Made by a program: the position numbers and the translations under genes
Assembly: GCA_910585385.1 (NCBI GenBank)
Contig: CAJUDV010000012.1
Coordinates: 1-58,601, forward strand
From: an uncultured Oscillibacter sp.
GTDB lineage: Bacteria; Bacillota; Clostridia; Oscillospirales; Oscillospiraceae
Length of the DNA: 58,601 bases
Direction: 5' to 3'
Notes under the pieces: model-generated
The model's database searches: none
Seen by the model: only the letters and a program-made list of their open reading frames with translations
Told to the model about the DNA's origin: nothing
In this document: piece by piece, positions 56,872-58,601 of the stretch
Position numbering within the stretch: the stretch's first letter is position 1
Layout of the letters: each line of letters opens with the position of its first letter

Positions 56872-58601
56872 TCACTCCGCCACGCGGAGCTGCTCCACAA
56901 TGCTGCCCCTGTGGAAATAGCGCAGGGCCAGCAACGGGACAACGGCGGACATTGCCAGCAGCACCCCGCAGGCCGCCAGGGCGGGAGCCAGGGTAAAGCG
57001 GAAGGTAAACTGCCACATGGAATCCACCATGCTTTTCACCAGCGTCAAATCCAGCGCCGCCGCCAGGACCAGCCCCAGCAGGCAGGCCCCCGCCGCGTAA
57101 TAGACGCTCTCCCACACCATCATGCCTGTCAGCTGCCGCCGGGTCATGCCCACGCTCTCCATGGTGGCGAACTCATGGCGGCGGGTCAGAATCGTCGTAA
57201 TGATGGTATTCACCAAGTTCAAAATCCCTGCAAGGCCGAAGATCACTCCCACGAAGCCGCCCACAAAGCGGATCATCCGCTGGGTTGCCTCGGAGCTCTC
57301 CCGGGCGGCCCGGGCGGAGAGGTAGCTCATGCTGGGATCGGCCGTCTCCATGTAGTCCTCCAAAAACGCCGTCATCTCCGCCTCGTATCCGTCCTCCACA
57401 TTAAAGGAGTATTTGTAGACCGCCGGGGCGTCGTACAGCGCCTTGTAAACGCTGGCGGGGAGGTATAGGCTCAGGCCGTCTCCGCCAATGTGATAGGGAC
57501 CGCTGTCTGTATACCCAATTCCCACATCGTCTGTGGTGAGGGCTGCCTTTGCCAGCACGGGCAGCTCCATTGCCGCCGTGCCGTTTTTATAGACGGTGAT
57601 GCGCTGGCCGACATCCGCCAGATCCAGCTCCGGCACCAGGGACATGTCCCCGCGGTTCACATGCACGCCAACCAGGACGCCCTCGCCGGCCGACATTTTT
57701 TGAAAGAGGGCATGGGCGTCGGTCTCTCCCTCCCGCAGATCCATCCGGGCCAGAGCGGTTTCCTCCATCCCATAGACATTGCAGAGCATGCGCCCGTCGT
57801 CTCCCAATCCAAAGCTCCTGTACTGGTCAATCCCGAAGGTGAGGCCGCTGTGTGAATTCTCAAAGGTCTCTCCCGTCATGGGATGGCCGAAATCATAGGT
57901 GACGTTGGTGTCCTCCACCGTGTTTTTATAGATCACCGAGCCGCCGGTAACGCCGGGGCGGGCGGCAATGTCTGCGATGGTCTCCGCCCGCAGCGCGTCG
58001 GAGCGCCGCATAAACCCTTTGGTGTTGCTGGCGCTGACCACATTCACCACGGCGAAATCCGTCCGGATCATGAAGGCGGTCTCCTTTTCCACGTCCATGC
58101 TGTCTGCCGCCGTGCCCGCGCAGTTCAAAAGCACCACGCACAGCATCAGGGACAGAACGATGAACCCGGTTCTCCGCCGGTTCCGTCCCAGATTGGACCA
58201 GGCCAGCCGGGGGATGCCGGCCCCCGGAGCGCTCCGGCGGGAGGCCCGCCGCCCGCCGCCGCTCTCCACGTAGCGGAAGGCCTCGATGGGCGGGGTGTTG
58301 GCGGCAATCCGGATGGGCTTGCGGGTGCTGCAAAAGACCGTCAGCGCCGTCAGGGCCGCTGCTGTCAGAAAGATCGCCGGAGAGGGGGAGACGCCGGCGG
58401 ATAGGTACTTGTACTCGGTGGCAACCGTGTTCATAATCAGGGGCAGGGCTGCCTTTCCAACGAAAAAACCGCCCAGCATCCCCAGGGGGATTCCGATGCC
58501 GCTGAGCCAGAGAGCCTGCCGGTTCATCAGCATACGCACCTGCCTGCGGCTCATGCCGATGGTCCGGTAGAGGCCGAAGCGGCGGATGTCCTGCATGACG
58601 G
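56872..58601 (-). CDS. FtsX-superfamily ABC exporter permease (5' end cut by window edge)
   Basis: At least 574 residues, continuing beyond position 58601. Two FtsX-type membrane blocks are seen. The first starts at MSRRQVRMLMNRQALWLSGIG. The second, near the C-terminus, has GFVGVIFGLAGILNLVNTII and MESVGMTRRQLTGMM. A large extracytoplasmic part lies between (about residues 150-410, mainly beta-rich with Asp/Tyr). RRTGFIVLSLMLCVVLLNC marks another helix. The start lies outside the window. It pairs with the downstream ATPase. Substrate unknown. Confidence 0.93.
   Translation of the reverse strand, partial: VMQDIRRFGLYRTIGMSRRQVRMLMNRQALWLSGIGIPLGMLGGFFVGKAALPLIMNTVATEYKYLSAGVSPSPAIFLTAAALTALTVFCSTRKPIRIAANTPPIEAFRYVESGGGRRASRRSAPGAGIPRLAWSNLGRNRRRTGFIVLSLMLCVVLLNCAGTAADSMDVEKETAFMIRTDFAVVNVVSASNTKGFMRRSDALRAETIADIAARPGVTGGSVIYKNTVEDTNVTYDFGHPMTGETFENSHSGLTFGIDQYRSFGLGDDGRMLCNVYGMEETALARMDLREGETDAHALFQKMSAGEGVLVGVHVNRGDMSLVPELDLADVGQRITVYKNGTAAMELPVLAKAALTTDDVGIGYTDSGPYHIGGDGLSLYLPASVYKALYDAPAVYKYSFNVEDGYEAEMTAFLEDYMETADPSMSYLSARAARESSEATQRMIRFVGGFVGVIFGLAGILNLVNTIITTILTRRHEFATMESVGMTRRQLTGMMVWESVYYAAGACLLGLVLAAALDLTLVKSMVDSMWQFTFRFTLAPALAACGVLLAMSAVVPLLALRYFHRGSIVEQLRVAE

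Noticed and set aside
1..58601. CRISPR arrays, tRNA or rRNA genes, prophage or transposase genes
   Set aside because: No regular spaced repeats, cloverleaf sequences, rRNA signatures, integrases or transposases were recognised. A dedicated tRNA search was not possible by eye, so a missed tRNA cannot be fully excluded.

Overview
The window is GC-rich, densely coded DNA from a Gram-positive anaerobe of the Clostridia. I infer an Oscillospirales-type gut bacterium (Flavonifractor / Oscillibacter / Pseudoflavonifractor range). The reasons are Gram-positive lipoprotein-anchored ABC transport, S-layer homology proteins, a Rex repressor starting at TTG, a BlaI/M56 pair, CheX/FapA proteins, AGGAGG-type ribosome sites and TTGACA/TATAAT promoters. 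No rRNA or tRNA gene, CRISPR array, transposase or phage gene was recognised.

Left part (1-6.4 kb): an amino-sugar or other acylated-sugar utilisation locus. It holds an ABC binding lipoprotein and permease (leftwards, permease cut by the window edge), a divergent SGNH esterase, and a leftward operon of N-acylglucosamine 2-epimerase, RpiR/SIS regulator and DUF624 membrane protein.

6.4-17.5 kb: a type 1-like BREX phage-defence operon, brxA-brxB-brxC-pglX-pglZ, with its own promoter and a long inverted repeat in its leader. Two things are odd. pglX is split into an N-terminal methyltransferase ORF and a C-terminal ORF by a 114-bp spacer that keeps the frame but brings two TGA stops. No brxL follows pglZ. 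The operon ends next to a NifX-like protein with a His/Cys-rich tail.

18-28.5 kb: a leftward FapA (DUF342)-CheX-CheY set, then a rightward transporter operon (DUF3798 binding lipoprotein, MglA-type double ATPase, two permeases, small anchored protein). Its second permease is broken by an apparent 13-bp deletion. An M20 dipeptidase follows.

28.8-41 kb: a HlyD/MacB-like tripartite exporter with an operator-like dyad on its promoter, followed by an SLH protein; a 23S rRNA methyltransferase-like gene; an amidase; a BlaI repressor with an M56-M23 fusion protease; and a DUF2089 regulator with two paralogous small membrane proteins.

41-58.6 kb: TRIC channel and LysR; a run of YmdB, YbaK, SbcD-like phosphoesterase and asparaginase; a large hybrid histidine kinase; EEP hydrolase, glycerate kinase and YczE-like protein; a 65-residue Cys-rich peptide; an SLH protein; Rex; a hemolysin III protein; and an ABC exporter running off the right edge.

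The most unusual non-coding signal is a family of small inverted-repeat elements: two full copies of 163 and 165 bp and one shorter relative. The cores are alike, but the terminal repeats have diverged in matched pairs, and the copies sit exactly at stop codons or terminator T-tracts. The strongest candidates for follow-up are this element family and the split-pglX, brxL-less BREX operon.
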